64,000 nucleotides of DNA, taken from contig CAYMHU010000006.1 in assembly GCA_964390335.1 (NCBI GenBank), positions 1-64,000 of the forward strand, read 5' to 3'. A model generated the notes under the pieces. The model was not told the DNA's origin. It did not search any database and saw nothing but the letters and a program-made list of their open reading frames with translations. A program made the position numbers and the translations under genes. Position 1 is the stretch's first letter, and each line of letters opens with the position of its first letter. Shown in pieces: positions 54,441 to 62,969 of the stretch. The DNA is from Granulosicoccus sp964390335 (GTDB lineage: Bacteria > Pseudomonadota > Gammaproteobacteria > Granulosicoccales > Granulosicoccaceae).

Positions 54441-55406
54441 AGTTATTTCCCTAAAAAGTAGTCGGGAAAACTAATGCAATTCCGAATACGATTTGTATAG
54501 AAAATAACCGTTATTAAAAAATAACAGGTTAGAACATAAAATTAATCGATCGGCGCAAGTGCTGTGCGTATTTATCTGATAAGACGCGCAACCCCGTACA
54601 GATACCGCGTGCAATTTGACCAATTGACCAATTAATGTAACGTGTAATATCAATCGCTGCTTTAACCGCTGCTCTATTACCCAAAAGTTTATAAAGTAAC
54701 CTACCTAACTCGACATGCATTAAATTCAACATCGAAAAAACTAGACTTAAGAATAGCGAGATACGAGCAATAAAAAATTCGAATTTTTTTGGCAATTATT
54801 CAGTATCTTTTTATCTTCTTACATCATCAATCAATCTAATTATTTTTTGAACTTTATTAATGCAACACATTTGAATCAATTTCATTACTCAAACAACGAC
54901 AATTTAATTTTTATAAGATTAGAGATTTTTTAACACCACTCTTCATATTTATCTAATACACTAATTAAGTATTCTGACAACTTTATCGTATCGATATATG
55001 CTATAAATAAAGCATATTTAGTGATCTCAACGATCCTGTTTTTCTATTCGATCGTACAATTACTTTTTTCCTCTGCTTACTAAATCGTTTTTTCACTGGA
55101 ACTAAATAGTTATTTCCATACTAATAAAACATATAATAGAAGTGTATTTTTTAGTGGTAATTACCACATTGGTTTTATAGCTAACACGTTAGATTACGTA
55201 TAAGCTAACCGAGTAACACATAACAGCTAATAAAAGGTAACGAATAGAACTATTCTTGCATGAGATGCCTAAGGGCAGCGAATTTAACGCTCGCTGTTTT
55301 TTTAACTTCAACGCATATAAATGAGTTTATGTTTTGAAGTGTTCGACCAAGGAATTAACCAGGGTTGAAATAACGATTAATTGGCAAATATATAATGAGG
55401 TCAAAA
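54441..55406. promoter_or_regulatory. long AT-rich interval between csrA and the first winged-helix gene
   Basis: Nearly 1 kb without a supported gene. It is visibly AT-rich (15 G+C in the 60 bases 54841-54900) compared with its neighbours. It must hold the divergent promoters of csrA and the winged-helix gene. A terminator-like hairpin is listed separately. Short open frames here have AT-driven composition and no recognisable protein. Confidence 0.5.
55276..55303 (+). terminator. terminator-like hairpin in the leader of winged-helix gene 1
   Basis: CAGCGA / TCGCTG (55276-55281, 55291-55296) is followed by seven T. It lies about 100 bases before the start codon. The T7 run and the GCTG arm are kept in the second copy (near 58190-58207), though its stem is weaker. 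Confidence 0.55.
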
Positions 55407-55907
55407 ATGCAAAATGTATGGAGTAGAGAAGAGGTTATCGATTCTCTGGAGCGAGTTCTAAGAGATGCGAAGTTCGCTGCAGCACCTCAAATGTCAGCAT
55501 TCCTAAGATTCGTGGTAATGCAAACCTTAGATGGCAACGCAGATCGAATCAAAGCATACACGGTAGCCGTAGATGCACTCGGAAAACCAATGACATTTGA
55601 TCCGCAAAACGATCCATCGGTCAGAGTACTGGCGAAACGTTTACGTGACACCTTAAGTGCATACTATGAGAGAACGTCCGATCACAAAATAATCATCAAA
55701 CTGGTTTGCGGCACTTACGTGCCAAAGTTCCTAAGTGTCGAAACACCGGCGCAACCCGTTAGTAATGTGACGTCGTTCCCCGTTACCAACGAACATCATG
55801 AATTGAAACGATCTGCAACGGCCGTATTTGAAAATGGCAATATAACGCCGTTCAGAACCGATACCGTTGACGGAGCAATTGGCTACTCAAACAAGCCAAA
55901 GCCCTGA
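55407..55907 (+). CDS. small winged-helix-like regulator, copy 1
   Basis: The 166-residue protein (ATG at 55407, with GAGG before it; an ATG at 55395 overlaps the Shine-Dalgarno) has one conserved block, about 10-100: FAAAPQMSAFLRFVVMQTLD, then RIKAYTVAVDALGKP, FDPQNDPSVRVLAKRLRDTL and YYE. This is the pattern of an N-terminal DNA-binding-like domain found in front of TPR, TolB or cyclase modules in many proteobacteria; here it stands alone with a low-complexity tail. Function in transcription is inferred. A paralogue is at 58310, about 75% identical by eye over the core. Confidence 0.7.
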   Translation: MQNVWSREEVIDSLERVLRDAKFAAAPQMSAFLRFVVMQTLDGNADRIKAYTVAVDALGKPMTFDPQNDPSVRVLAKRLRDTLSAYYERTSDHKIIIKLVCGTYVPKFLSVETPAQPVSNVTSFPVTNEHHELKRSATAVFENGNITPFRTDTVDGAIGYSNKPKP

Positions 55908-55964
55908 ATTCTGAGTTCTGAGTACTGGGCTCCGGCTTTTCGGCCTTCAATTATGTATTCCTCG

Positions 55965-56630
55965 CTAGCCAAGCTGGCTAGCGACGGCTCGACGGTACAA
56001 CAGCCATCCAATCAACAACGAAACTGTGAACAAAATCACACTTACAGTAATGTAGGTGTTCGATCCAATCCTGACCCCTGATCCCATCAATGCAAATACC
56101 AGCATTTGCGGAATGTAGCCAATGGCGGACGCGATGAAGAATTTCGCGGGCGAGATGCTGCTAACACCTGCACAGCTATTAGAGATGAAATTGGTTCCCA
56201 GCGGCTGCAAGCGCAGCACGATGATTTTTAACACGGCATCGTCGCGCACGAACCGATTCAGCATAGCGAGTTGTTCGGGAAATTTACTTTGAACCCAACG
56301 CCGTAAAAATCGCTTTGCAAAAACGAAGGTCAAGGCTGCACCAGCCAAAGCGCCGACACTGGCGATAAGCAAACCCAGCGGCAAACCAAACGAAAAACCG
56401 GCAACAAATGCAAAGAATTGCCGAGGCAAGCCAACGGCCGTTGCACACATAGTTGCAATAAACAGGAGCGCCACACCCAACATGCCCTTGGATTGCACGA
56501 ATTCGCCCAAGGCTTCAGCCGATTGCCAGTCTGAAGGTGGAGATTTAAATAAGGAAAAGAGTATAAATGCCAGCAAAACAATCGCAATGGCGTAATAAAT
56601 ATTTTTGCGACGTGGGCTGTTCATGCCCAT
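55965..56630 (-). CDS. TVP38/TMEM64 (DedA-like, VTT domain) membrane protein
   Basis: This 221-residue inner-membrane protein has an N-terminal segment (YYAIAIVLLAFILFSLF), then the VTT-domain features: CATAVGLPRQFFAFVAGFSF with GLPLGLLIASVGALAGAAL, the FAKRFLRRWVQ segment, and LRLQPLGTNFISNSCAGVSS. Such proteins are thought to move lipids or to support membrane homeostasis. Starts at Met1 (56630) or Met3 (56624) are both possible. Its 3' end is included in the segmental duplication, and a remnant lies near 58860-58905. Confidence 0.88.
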   Translation of the reverse strand: MGMNSPRRKNIYYAIAIVLLAFILFSLFKSPPSDWQSAEALGEFVQSKGMLGVALLFIATMCATAVGLPRQFFAFVAGFSFGLPLGLLIASVGALAGAALTFVFAKRFLRRWVQSKFPEQLAMLNRFVRDDAVLKIIVLRLQPLGTNFISNSCAGVSSISPAKFFIASAIGYIPQMLVFALMGSGVRIGSNTYITVSVILFTVSLLIGWLLYRRAVASQLG

Positions 56631-56736
56631 AGGGTACTTTAAAAGCTGCAGTTCAAGACCGAATGTCTTTAAAACAGTGAATCCCGCATCATACTGCCCG
56701 GCAAGATACCTGTGCCGGGCAGTAGCATGCGCTTCT

Positions 56737-57900
56737 CTATGGTTGAGGGGTTATAGTGACTCGAAGCACAGGGCCATTCAAGCTCACTAACTGCCCCCGG
56801 CCATTCAGGCTGCTGACTCGAGTATCTGGGTCAGCCGGACCACTGTCAGGAGCAGACTGGCGTTGCACTTGATAGATTCCGGTTCCGGGCTCTTCATCGG
56901 CTTCTGTACCAGCATCCCAAATTGCTATATCGGCAGATGCCACTTCACCACTGACTGGTTGTCCGTCAACAAATAAGTCAAGGCTGTTATCGGCATCAGT
57001 AGGTGTGTAAAACCAATCGTTAGACGGAATAAACATCGTCACGAAGCCGAGCTTATCTCCATCAACAGCATTGACCGTAAATTCATACGCACCGCCGGGT
57101 CCGATCGGTCCGGGCGCGCTGGCACCCACCGGGGTGTTAAAAATAGTGGCTCCGGGTACGGCAGATGGATATGGAGTGGTATTACCATCTTCGGCCACTC
57201 CCTCCAGACCAGCATTAGCTGCATTTCTCGGTAGCAACAATGGGCTGTCTACCTCGTTGCGATGGATAATGTAAGCACCAGGAGATAACGGTACAGGTTG
57301 GGTGGTCCCGTTGGATGCTACATTCAATGTTTCGGTCGTCGATATATTTTCAAGACGGATAACGAATTGAGTGGCATCCACCGATTCAATTTGCCCACGG
57401 ATTTCACCTGGCATATTAGCCGCAGTATGAACGTTAAAGTAAAGTTCACCACGATTGAATGCACCAATTTGATCTGCTGTCAATGGTGCTGCATCAGCTG
57501 GTACCGTCCAAGTTGAACCACCATCATCACTGGTTAAGCCAACCACGACTGGTCCAGTTGAACCTGCAAAGCCACGATGAATATGGACCATGGTGGCAGG
57601 TCCTGACAAATTACTCACACCGACACTGGCGGTAATGTTGCCATTTTCGTCAACGTTCACTTCAGCGCTACCGCTCGCGCCAGCGGGCACATTGCTTGGT
57701 GCAGGAATCTCCTGATCTGGGTCTAAAGTAACCGCCACACTTCGGATACCCTGACTCACCGATTGCTCTGTGTCGCCACCCGCAGTGACATCAACTTCTG
57801 CCTGCTCTCCATCGCTGCTGCAAGCACCCAGCGTTAGTAGCGCAGTAACAGCGATTGCACTGGCTGTTGTTTTCTTTTTGTGTAAGGTTTTCAAGTACAT
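56737..57900 (-). CDS. CHRD and spondin domain lipoprotein
   Basis: The protein (387 residues, ATG at 57900 after GGAG; an in-frame TTG precedes it) has a lipobox at LLTLGACSS. A CHRD domain covers about 55-160 (VTLDPDQEIPAP, ATMVHIHRGFAGSTGPVVVG, GELYFNVHTAANMPGEIRGQ) and a spondin N-type domain about 175-385 (FVIRLENISTTETLN, LGFVTMFIPSNDWFYTPTDA). In eukaryotes these modules are extracellular matrix domains; bacterial roles are unknown, probably at the surface. It lies next to a sigma/anti-sigma and fasciclin locus with proteins of similar style. Confidence 0.9.
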   Translation of the reverse strand: MYLKTLHKKKTTASAIAVTALLTLGACSSDGEQAEVDVTAGGDTEQSVSQGIRSVAVTLDPDQEIPAPSNVPAGASGSAEVNVDENGNITASVGVSNLSGPATMVHIHRGFAGSTGPVVVGLTSDDGGSTWTVPADAAPLTADQIGAFNRGELYFNVHTAANMPGEIRGQIESVDATQFVIRLENISTTETLNVASNGTTQPVPLSPGAYIIHRNEVDSPLLLPRNAANAGLEGVAEDGNTTPYPSAVPGATIFNTPVGASAPGPIGPGGAYEFTVNAVDGDKLGFVTMFIPSNDWFYTPTDADNSLDLFVDGQPVSGEVASADIAIWDAGTEADEEPGTGIYQVQRQSAPDSGPADPDTRVSSLNGRGQLVSLNGPVLRVTITPQP

Positions 57901-58309
57901 CAATTTAGTTCTCCAAAGAAATTAAAAAAAGTTGTTTAAGTTGCTGATAACGGATGAACCGTAGTCACACACACGAAACACTCATCGCGACTGGTTTATT
58001 CCTCAAGCGAGAAACCAAATTGAACATCACCGTTATAAATCGCAGCTAACCACTTCATAGATACAAGGGAGGAGCGTCTACAACCCAAAATTAATTAAGA
58101 AGGCAATGGAATAAATCTACAAGCTAACGTGTTTCTACCTAAGCAGTGCATAGCACCATTCTGCATGGGATGCCTGCGTCAGCACATTTAGCAATCGCTG
58201 TTTTTTTAGCTTCAACCTACCTATAAAATTTATGCGTTGAAGCGGTCGAACCAGGAATTTAACTAGGTTGAAATAACGCTTAAATGGAAAATATATTAGG
58301 AGATCAGAA
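57901..58309. other. gene-less interval, leader of winged-helix gene 2
   Basis: About 410 bases contain the divergent upstream regions of the CHRD gene and the second winged-helix gene, the direct repeat at 57975-58140 and the start of duplication copy 2. No gene is supported. Confidence 0.55.
57975..58140. repeat. direct repeat R1 flanking the second winged-helix gene
   Basis: Starts GAAACACTCATCGCGACTG and ends GGAATAAATCTACAAGCTAA plus a few more bases; related along its length to 58901-59094 (R2), with shared internal pieces such as GGAGG and TGAAC. The copies differ by many substitutions and small indels. Confidence 0.75.
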
Positions 58310-58905
58310 ATGCAAAATGTATGGATTAGAGAAGAGGTTATCGATTCTCTAGAGCAGGTTCTAAGCGATGCAAAGTTCGCTGCAGCACCTAAATTATCAG
58401 CATTCTTAAGATTCGTGGTTATGCAAACCTTAGATGGCAACGCAGAACGAATTAAAGCATATACGGTAGCTGTAGATGCACTTGGAAAACCAATGACTTT
58501 TGATCCGCAAAACGATCCATCAGTCAGAGTACTTGCGAAACGTTTACGCGAGACATTAAGTGCATACTATGAGAGAACATCCGATCATAATATTATTATC
58601 AAACTGGTTCCCGGCAGTTATGTGCCAAAATTCCTTAGTATCGAAACTCCGGCGCAACACGTCAGCAACACCAGATCCTTTCCGATTAACAACGAACTTA
58701 ATGAATCAAAAGACTCTGCCACTGGAGTAATTGAAAAAAGTTATATACGCCGTTCAGAACCGATACAGTAGACGGGAAAACCTTCTACTCCAATAAATCT
58801 AAGCCCTGGCCTTTCAGCTTTTTTAGTTCGATTATGCAATCCTGGCTAACCTGTCTATTGAGCAAGAGCTCGACGGCACAGGAGCCAGCCAAACAGCAAC
58901 GAAAC
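58150..58905. repeat. segmental duplication, copy 2
   Basis: Diverged copy of 55255-56025, containing the leader, the second winged-helix gene and a short remnant of the 3' end of a TVP38 gene (GAGCTCGACGGCACAGG ... CAGCAACGAAAC). Confidence 0.8.
58310..58771 (+). CDS. small winged-helix-like regulator, copy 2
   Basis: This 153-residue paralogue of the gene at 55407 has the same core: FAAAPKLSAFLRFVVMQTLD, ERIKAYTVAVDALGKP, FDPQNDPSVRVLAKRLRETL. It starts MQNVWIREEV with GGAG before the ATG, which also fixes the start of copy 1. The tail after about residue 110 has diverged. Conservation of the domain while the tails drift suggests both copies were selected for DNA or partner binding. It lies between direct repeats R1 and R2, just before the sigma-factor genes. 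Confidence 0.7.
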   Translation: MQNVWIREEVIDSLEQVLSDAKFAAAPKLSAFLRFVVMQTLDGNAERIKAYTVAVDALGKPMTFDPQNDPSVRVLAKRLRETLSAYYERTSDHNIIIKLVPGSYVPKFLSIETPAQHVSNTRSFPINNELNESKDSATGVIEKSYIRRSEPIQ

Positions 58906-59097
58906 GCTCATCGCGACTGAATTTTCCTCACGTTAGAAATTAATAGTGAACTGTGGCTGTTTTTAACAAACTGAACGTCGGCGTTACAGATTGACGCTGA
59001 TCATTTAACAGTACAACGGAGGTGCAACTGCAAACTGGAAATTTATTCAACAGGACATTGGAATAAATCGAGAAGCTAATTTGTTTCTACTTACGAT
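58772..59097. other. gene-less interval made of duplication remnants
   Basis: This 326-base stretch consists of the end of duplication copy 2 (TVP38 3' remnant) and direct repeat R2 (58901-59094). No separate gene is visible. Confidence 0.65.
58901..59094. repeat. direct repeat R2
   Basis: Related to R1 at 57975-58140: begins GAAACGCTCATCGCGACTGA and ends with GGAATAAATCGAGAAGCTAA plus TTTGTTTCTACTTAC. It runs up to the start of the degenerate sigma-factor gene. Confidence 0.75.
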
Positions 59098-59634
59098 ATG
59101 AGAACTGAAAAATCGATAGACTCTTCCATGACGCGACAGGACTTTAAACAACTGTGGCGTTTTTCAATGAGTCTGACCTCCTCACAGCAAGAAGCAGAAG
59201 CATTGATTTGTCAAAGCTGCCAGTACTACCAGGAGCGACGCGCACTCTACTTTGCCGGCTGCCCAAACCAACGAAAACTGCCCGGCGACAGGCGTAAAGT
59301 CCGTTGTTTGTTACTTGGTATTCTTTATCGCTGCTGTAAAGATCAGTATCGAAAAGCTCCTGTGCATGTGTACAACGGTACAAACAAGGACCTGAAGCAC
59401 CGACAATACATGGGTAACTGCGGTCGCTTAGTCTCCATTGTTCAGAAACTGCCGGAAGCACAACGACTGGTTGTATTGCTCGTTTGTGTGGAGGAGCTGT
59501 CTCACACCGAGACAGCTGAAATACTCAATTTATCGCTGGCAACCGTTGACAGTCGCCTGATCCGAGCCAGAGTAACTATTGGTCGACATTACCTCTTTGA
59601 ATGTGACAACCGGACTGGCTACAACCGTGCATAA
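59098..59634 (+). CDS. degenerate ECF sigma-factor-like protein
   Basis: The 178-residue product keeps a good sigma region 4 at about 113-160 (KLPEAQRLVVLLVCVEELSH, ETAEILNLSLATVDSRLIRA), the helix-turn-helix that contacts the -35 element. Region 2 is poor: LWRFSMSLTSSQQEAEALIC aligns with the intact sigma factor downstream (LWRFGLRLTSNSDDAAELVQ), but the region-2 core is replaced by a Cys-rich stretch (RCLLLGILYRCCKDQYRK). No Shine-Dalgarno is seen at the ATG. It is probably a diverged or decaying duplicate of its neighbour; a modified regulator cannot be excluded. Confidence 0.65.
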   Translation: MRTEKSIDSSMTRQDFKQLWRFSMSLTSSQQEAEALICQSCQYYQERRALYFAGCPNQRKLPGDRRKVRCLLLGILYRCCKDQYRKAPVHVYNGTNKDLKHRQYMGNCGRLVSIVQKLPEAQRLVVLLVCVEELSHTETAEILNLSLATVDSRLIRARVTIGRHYLFECDNRTGYNRA

Positions 59635-59806
59635 CCACATATCCATGAACGCCAATTCACTGGCTCAACACTTACACGGAACCAATTTAGTACGCCAGTG
59701 GTCTCAAAGCCTGTATAAAAAAAGTGCAACAATCCAAGACTCAATCACGCTCATGCTACGATCATCGAGCACGCGCGATGCACAATACAGCAAACGGGGC
59801 GGACAC

Positions 59807-60388
59807 ATGAATACAGAATCTTTCGATATTGCGGCATCGCTTGAGCTTGAACTTGAGCCGTTATGGCGATTCGGACTGAGACTCACTTCGAACTCTGACG
59901 ATGCTGCTGAGCTGGTACAAAAAACTTGTCTTCGTGCTTTGGAACAACAACACACCTATACAAATCAAGGCAAATTTCGGAGCTGGCTATTTCAGATTCA
60001 ACACCGTGTCTGGTTGAACGAGATTCGCTCCCGTAAAGTACGTGCTCACGAATACTTTGACACCACGCAATCAACCGTAGAAACAGACTACGGGTACAAC
60101 ATTACAGTTGAAACCGCATCAATTGATGATAGCGCAGATCAGCAAGTCTGTTTGCACCAGGTTTTCAAAGCCATTGACCAATTGCCGGAGAGTCAACGCA
60201 CGGCCTTAATCTTGGTGAATATTGAGGGATATTCCTATAAAGAGGCTGCGGCTATTTTAGAAGTCCCAATAGGAACAATCATGAGCCGCTTGGCTAGAGC
60301 ACGCATTGCTATCGGAAAAATGCATCTAGACAACTATTCTGATATTCCAACAACATCGACTTTAAACGTGTCGAGGAATTCTGTATGA
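59807..60388 (+). CDS. ECF-type RNA polymerase sigma factor
   Basis: The 193-residue protein has region 2 at about 15-80 (LWRFGLRLTSNSDDAAELVQ, FRSWLFQIQHRVWLNEIRSR) and region 4 at about 125-175 (QLPESQRTALILVNIEGYSY, KEAAAILEVPIGTIMSRLAR). The frame is open back to 59579, but that part has no sigma homology; the ATG at 59807 follows GGGGCGG and gives the usual size. Its stop overlaps the anti-sigma start by 4 bases (ATGA). It probably directs transcription of nearby envelope genes in response to a signal sensed by the anti-sigma protein. Confidence 0.92.
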   Translation: MNTESFDIAASLELELEPLWRFGLRLTSNSDDAAELVQKTCLRALEQQHTYTNQGKFRSWLFQIQHRVWLNEIRSRKVRAHEYFDTTQSTVETDYGYNITVETASIDDSADQQVCLHQVFKAIDQLPESQRTALILVNIEGYSYKEAAAILEVPIGTIMSRLARARIAIGKMHLDNYSDIPTTSTLNVSRNSV

Positions 60389-61260
60389 AATATACCGACG
60401 AAGATCTTGTCCGCTATGCGGACAATACCATTAACACCGAGCGACGGAATCGCCTGCTCGATGCAGCGGAGCATAACGCTGAACTGGCTGAAATACTGGC
60501 TTCGCTGGACGCATCCAAATTGCCATTTAAAGCTGCATTTGATCAACAGCCGATACCCCCCATGCCTGATTCACTGCGCACCGAAGTCGCCAATATGGTC
60601 AGTGTAGCCAATAGTGGAAACGTTACCGCTATCGACGAAGCAAAAGCTACACGACAAAATGTATTCCAGGCAGGATGGTCCTCCTATTTAGCTCAAGCCG
60701 CGTGCCTACTGGTGTGCGTGGGAATCGGTTTTGCGATCGGTACAGTTAATCGTGATTCAGCTTCAACTGATTTACAAAGCAGTGATTCAGCCATAGCTTT
60801 GGATACTCCTGCTAAGAGCACAGATGAGCAACGCAGTTGGGTTGAACGAGTAGCCGACTATCAAACCCTTTATGTCGCTAATACAGTTAAAAACACTAAA
60901 CCTAATTTGGAAGCAACGATCCAGCAACTCCAATCACTTGAAGCACGGTCAGGCGTTCAGACGGTTCTACCCGACCTGTCTAATGAAGGTTATCAGTTTG
61001 CACGTGTGCAGGAACTTGGATTCAATGGTCAAACGCTGGTTCAGCTCGTTTATACCAAGGATGGCAATACACCTTTGGCACTGTGCTTCATGCTAGCCAA
61101 TGGCGATAGTGACGAAGAATTGCGACTGGCCACTCGCCACGGGCTGGGGACGGCCAGCTGGATAAACAATAACCAACGGTTCGTCATCGTAGGCAACGAG
61201 ACTACAGAGTCTTTGAAAAATCTGTACCAGCTAGCCAGTAGCGCATTCGCAGAGACATAA
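60385..61260 (+). CDS. transmembrane anti-sigma factor
   Basis: This 291-residue protein has a cytoplasmic N-terminal part (DEDLVRYADNTINTERRNRL) like the sigma-binding domain of anti-sigma factors, one membrane segment at about 101-120 (AQAACLLVCVGIGFAIGTV) and a periplasmic C-terminal domain of about 170 residues (NEGYQFARVQELGFNGQTLV, LVYTKDGNTPLALCFML). No zinc-binding HxxxCxxC is seen, so it is not a ZAS-type anti-sigma. Translational overlap with the sigma gene supports a 1:1 pair held inactive at the membrane. Confidence 0.87.
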   Translation: MKYTDEDLVRYADNTINTERRNRLLDAAEHNAELAEILASLDASKLPFKAAFDQQPIPPMPDSLRTEVANMVSVANSGNVTAIDEAKATRQNVFQAGWSSYLAQAACLLVCVGIGFAIGTVNRDSASTDLQSSDSAIALDTPAKSTDEQRSWVERVADYQTLYVANTVKNTKPNLEATIQQLQSLEARSGVQTVLPDLSNEGYQFARVQELGFNGQTLVQLVYTKDGNTPLALCFMLANGDSDEELRLATRHGLGTASWINNNQRFVIVGNETTESLKNLYQLASSAFAET

Positions 61261-61324
61261 GAAAGCGTTCGGCGAAAAGACAGTTCAAAATAAAAGCCGT
61301 ATTAGATAGAACGTAGAAACAACG

Positions 61325-61355
61325 AAAAAAAATCTGGCCGTATGAGCGGCCAGAT
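61325..61355 (-). terminator. rho-independent terminator between anti-sigma and DUF7282 genes
   Basis: ATCTGGCCG / CGGCCAGAT (61332-61340, 61347-61355) with a 6-base loop is followed on the minus strand by TTTTTTT. It serves the DUF7282 gene and may stop transcripts of the convergent anti-sigma gene. Confidence 0.88.
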
Positions 61356-61400
61356 TGAAATGTGGATTAACAATATCCAACGGAGTTAGTTATTTTTGGT

Positions 61401-61823
61401 TTACTTGGCAGTAATTACTTTCATCACAAGATCACCATCAATGCGAATCGGACCATCCTCTTTTGCACCCAGTGAGTATTCGAAAATTCCGGTCGCCACA
61501 CCGTCGGCTTCGCTATGAATCATTAGCATCAGCATTTCACCCGAATTTATAGGCTGTTGCAAGATCGCCGCAACATCGATATTTTCTCCGTGGCGCAACG
61601 GAGCATAACCCACCACAGGGCCAGGTTTCATTGCACTATCGGTACGGTGAATAACCAGCCAACCGTTTTCCGCCGCCGTCACCTTGCGTGCACTGACAAC
61701 ACCGTTTGAAACATCCTGATCCTGAGCTTCCACGGATGGCGCCATCGCATGGCCAGCGGCAAATGCCAGGCTTGAGCTGAGGACGTACACAGCACCAACA
61801 TAAAAAATCGATTTTTTAATCAT
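61401..61823 (-). CDS. DUF7282 domain periplasmic protein
   Basis: The 140-residue protein has a signal peptide (KSIFYVGAVYVLSSSLAFAA) and a mature Ig-like domain of the DUF7282 type: TAAENGWLVIHRTDSAMKPG, PVVGYAPLRHGENIDVA, GEMLMLMIHSEADGVATGIF. These domains occur in archaeal and bacterial surface proteins, function unknown. It is the last gene in the minus-strand group that includes the fasciclin and DUF4198 genes, 210 bases after the latter, and is convergent with the anti-sigma gene. Confidence 0.82.
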   Translation of the reverse strand: MIKKSIFYVGAVYVLSSSLAFAAGHAMAPSVEAQDQDVSNGVVSARKVTAAENGWLVIHRTDSAMKPGPVVGYAPLRHGENIDVAAILQQPINSGEMLMLMIHSEADGVATGIFEYSLGAKEDGPIRIDGDLVMKVITAK

Positions 61824-62033
61824 GAGATTCCCGCTTGAATTTGAAGGTTGAATTAAATACTACGCATCAAGCACCAAAAAGGTTGCGCAGTCCTAAAAAA
61901 TACCTTTTTTACGAGGCACATCATTACTGCGAGACGGTAACCAATAGAAATCAGTTATTCTATACGGAGTGCCATACGCAATACACGCGTATTGAGAAAT
62001 CTGAATGCACTGAATTACAGGCTGGGCAATTTA

Positions 62034-62921
62034 TTAGAATGTGGACAACGTAACCGACGCCCACAACGTCATCCAATGCGCTCCGCGTCTGGTAGATTCA
62101 ACCATATGTACGGCGTTAAGCAGATGTTCGCCTTTTATTATGTTATCGAATCTCGCCTTCCCTAGAGCATCTGTTGTCGTTACCACACGTTGCACTGTGG
62201 AGTCTTTACTAAACAATTCCACTTGTCTGTTTGCTAGTGGTTCACCCCGATAAAGTAACTCGAGTTCTATACTGCGCGTGCTCGACAAGGGATTGTTGGT
62301 TAGGACTATTTCCAGTTCTTGACCGTGCTTTCTGTTTAGTAGCTCGACATCTTGAACAGACAATGCAAACCTGTTGGAGTCACTATCACCTGCATAAACG
62401 AAAGTCTTTGCATAACGAAAATATTGCTCCTTGATACCAGACATGGGAAAGCGCAATGACTTGTGCTTTTCCACGTATCTATCAAGACCATGATAGGTTA
62501 AGAACGCTTGGAATTTGTCCCACTCATCATAAATTAACGCGCGCTCCGTTGATGACAAAACAATACTATACAGCCCCGGGAAATCGATGGTTGGATGGAT
62601 TGCAGGATAATCACCGAGCCTGCTAATGATCGGGGTTGAGACACCGTTACCAACGATGGTAAGTTCGTTAAACTTCTCTGACTGATACGGAAACGAACTG
62701 CCCACAAAGTTCTCGCCATTACGGATATCGACAAGCAGCTTCTCTCCTACATCAATGGTGTAGTCAATTGGAGACAACCAATACTCGTGACCCGTCACCA
62801 CAGAGGTATAAAGCAATGTGAACAGCAGCGCACCGTGTGGCAACTTAGCGCGCCAACCAACCGCTCCGATTTTGCGCTTGGAGCGATTGGGGTTTGAAGA
62901 CGCGACAGTGCTCATAGTCAT
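62034..62921 (-). CDS. DUF4198 (NikM-like) periplasmic protein
   Basis: The 295-residue protein has a basic N-terminus, a signal or anchor segment (about 30-44, GALLFTLLYTSVVTG) and then HEYWLSPIDYTIDVGEKLLV, the usual opening of DUF4198 proteins, with the N-terminal His as a likely metal ligand. The middle has GDYPAIHPTIDFPGLYSIVL, and the C-terminal Ig-like unit has LELLYRGEPLANRQVELFSK and TTDALGKARFDNI. Family members accompany nickel or cobalt uptake. A HupE/UreJ-type protein is encoded two genes upstream, which fits metal handling. Confidence 0.87.
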   Translation of the reverse strand: MTMSTVASSNPNRSKRKIGAVGWRAKLPHGALLFTLLYTSVVTGHEYWLSPIDYTIDVGEKLLVDIRNGENFVGSSFPYQSEKFNELTIVGNGVSTPIISRLGDYPAIHPTIDFPGLYSIVLSSTERALIYDEWDKFQAFLTYHGLDRYVEKHKSLRFPMSGIKEQYFRYAKTFVYAGDSDSNRFALSVQDVELLNRKHGQELEIVLTNNPLSSTRSIELELLYRGEPLANRQVELFSKDSTVQRVVTTTDALGKARFDNIIKGEHLLNAVHMVESTRRGAHWMTLWASVTLSTF

Positions 62922-62969
62922 ATTTAACCTGGTGAGCTATCAGGACATGAACATAGTCTGTAAAACTCT

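Larger units (their letters stand above)
55255..56025. repeat. segmental duplication, copy 1
   Basis: This segment, including about 150 bases of leader, the winged-helix gene, the spacer and the 3' end of the TVP38 gene, is diverged but clearly related to 58150-58905. Shared landmarks are the T7 run after GCTG, GGTTGAAATAACG before the gene, AAGCCCTG after it, and GCTCGACGG ... AACGAAAC at the end. Confidence 0.8.

Noticed and set aside
54471..54795. Short frames in the AT-rich interval upstream of csrA
   Set aside because: Overlapping frames with low-complexity hydrophobic composition driven by AT bias; no domain.
59579..59806. N-terminal extension of the ECF sigma factor
   Set aside because: The 76 extra codons have no sigma homology, and a good Shine-Dalgarno precedes the ATG at 59807.
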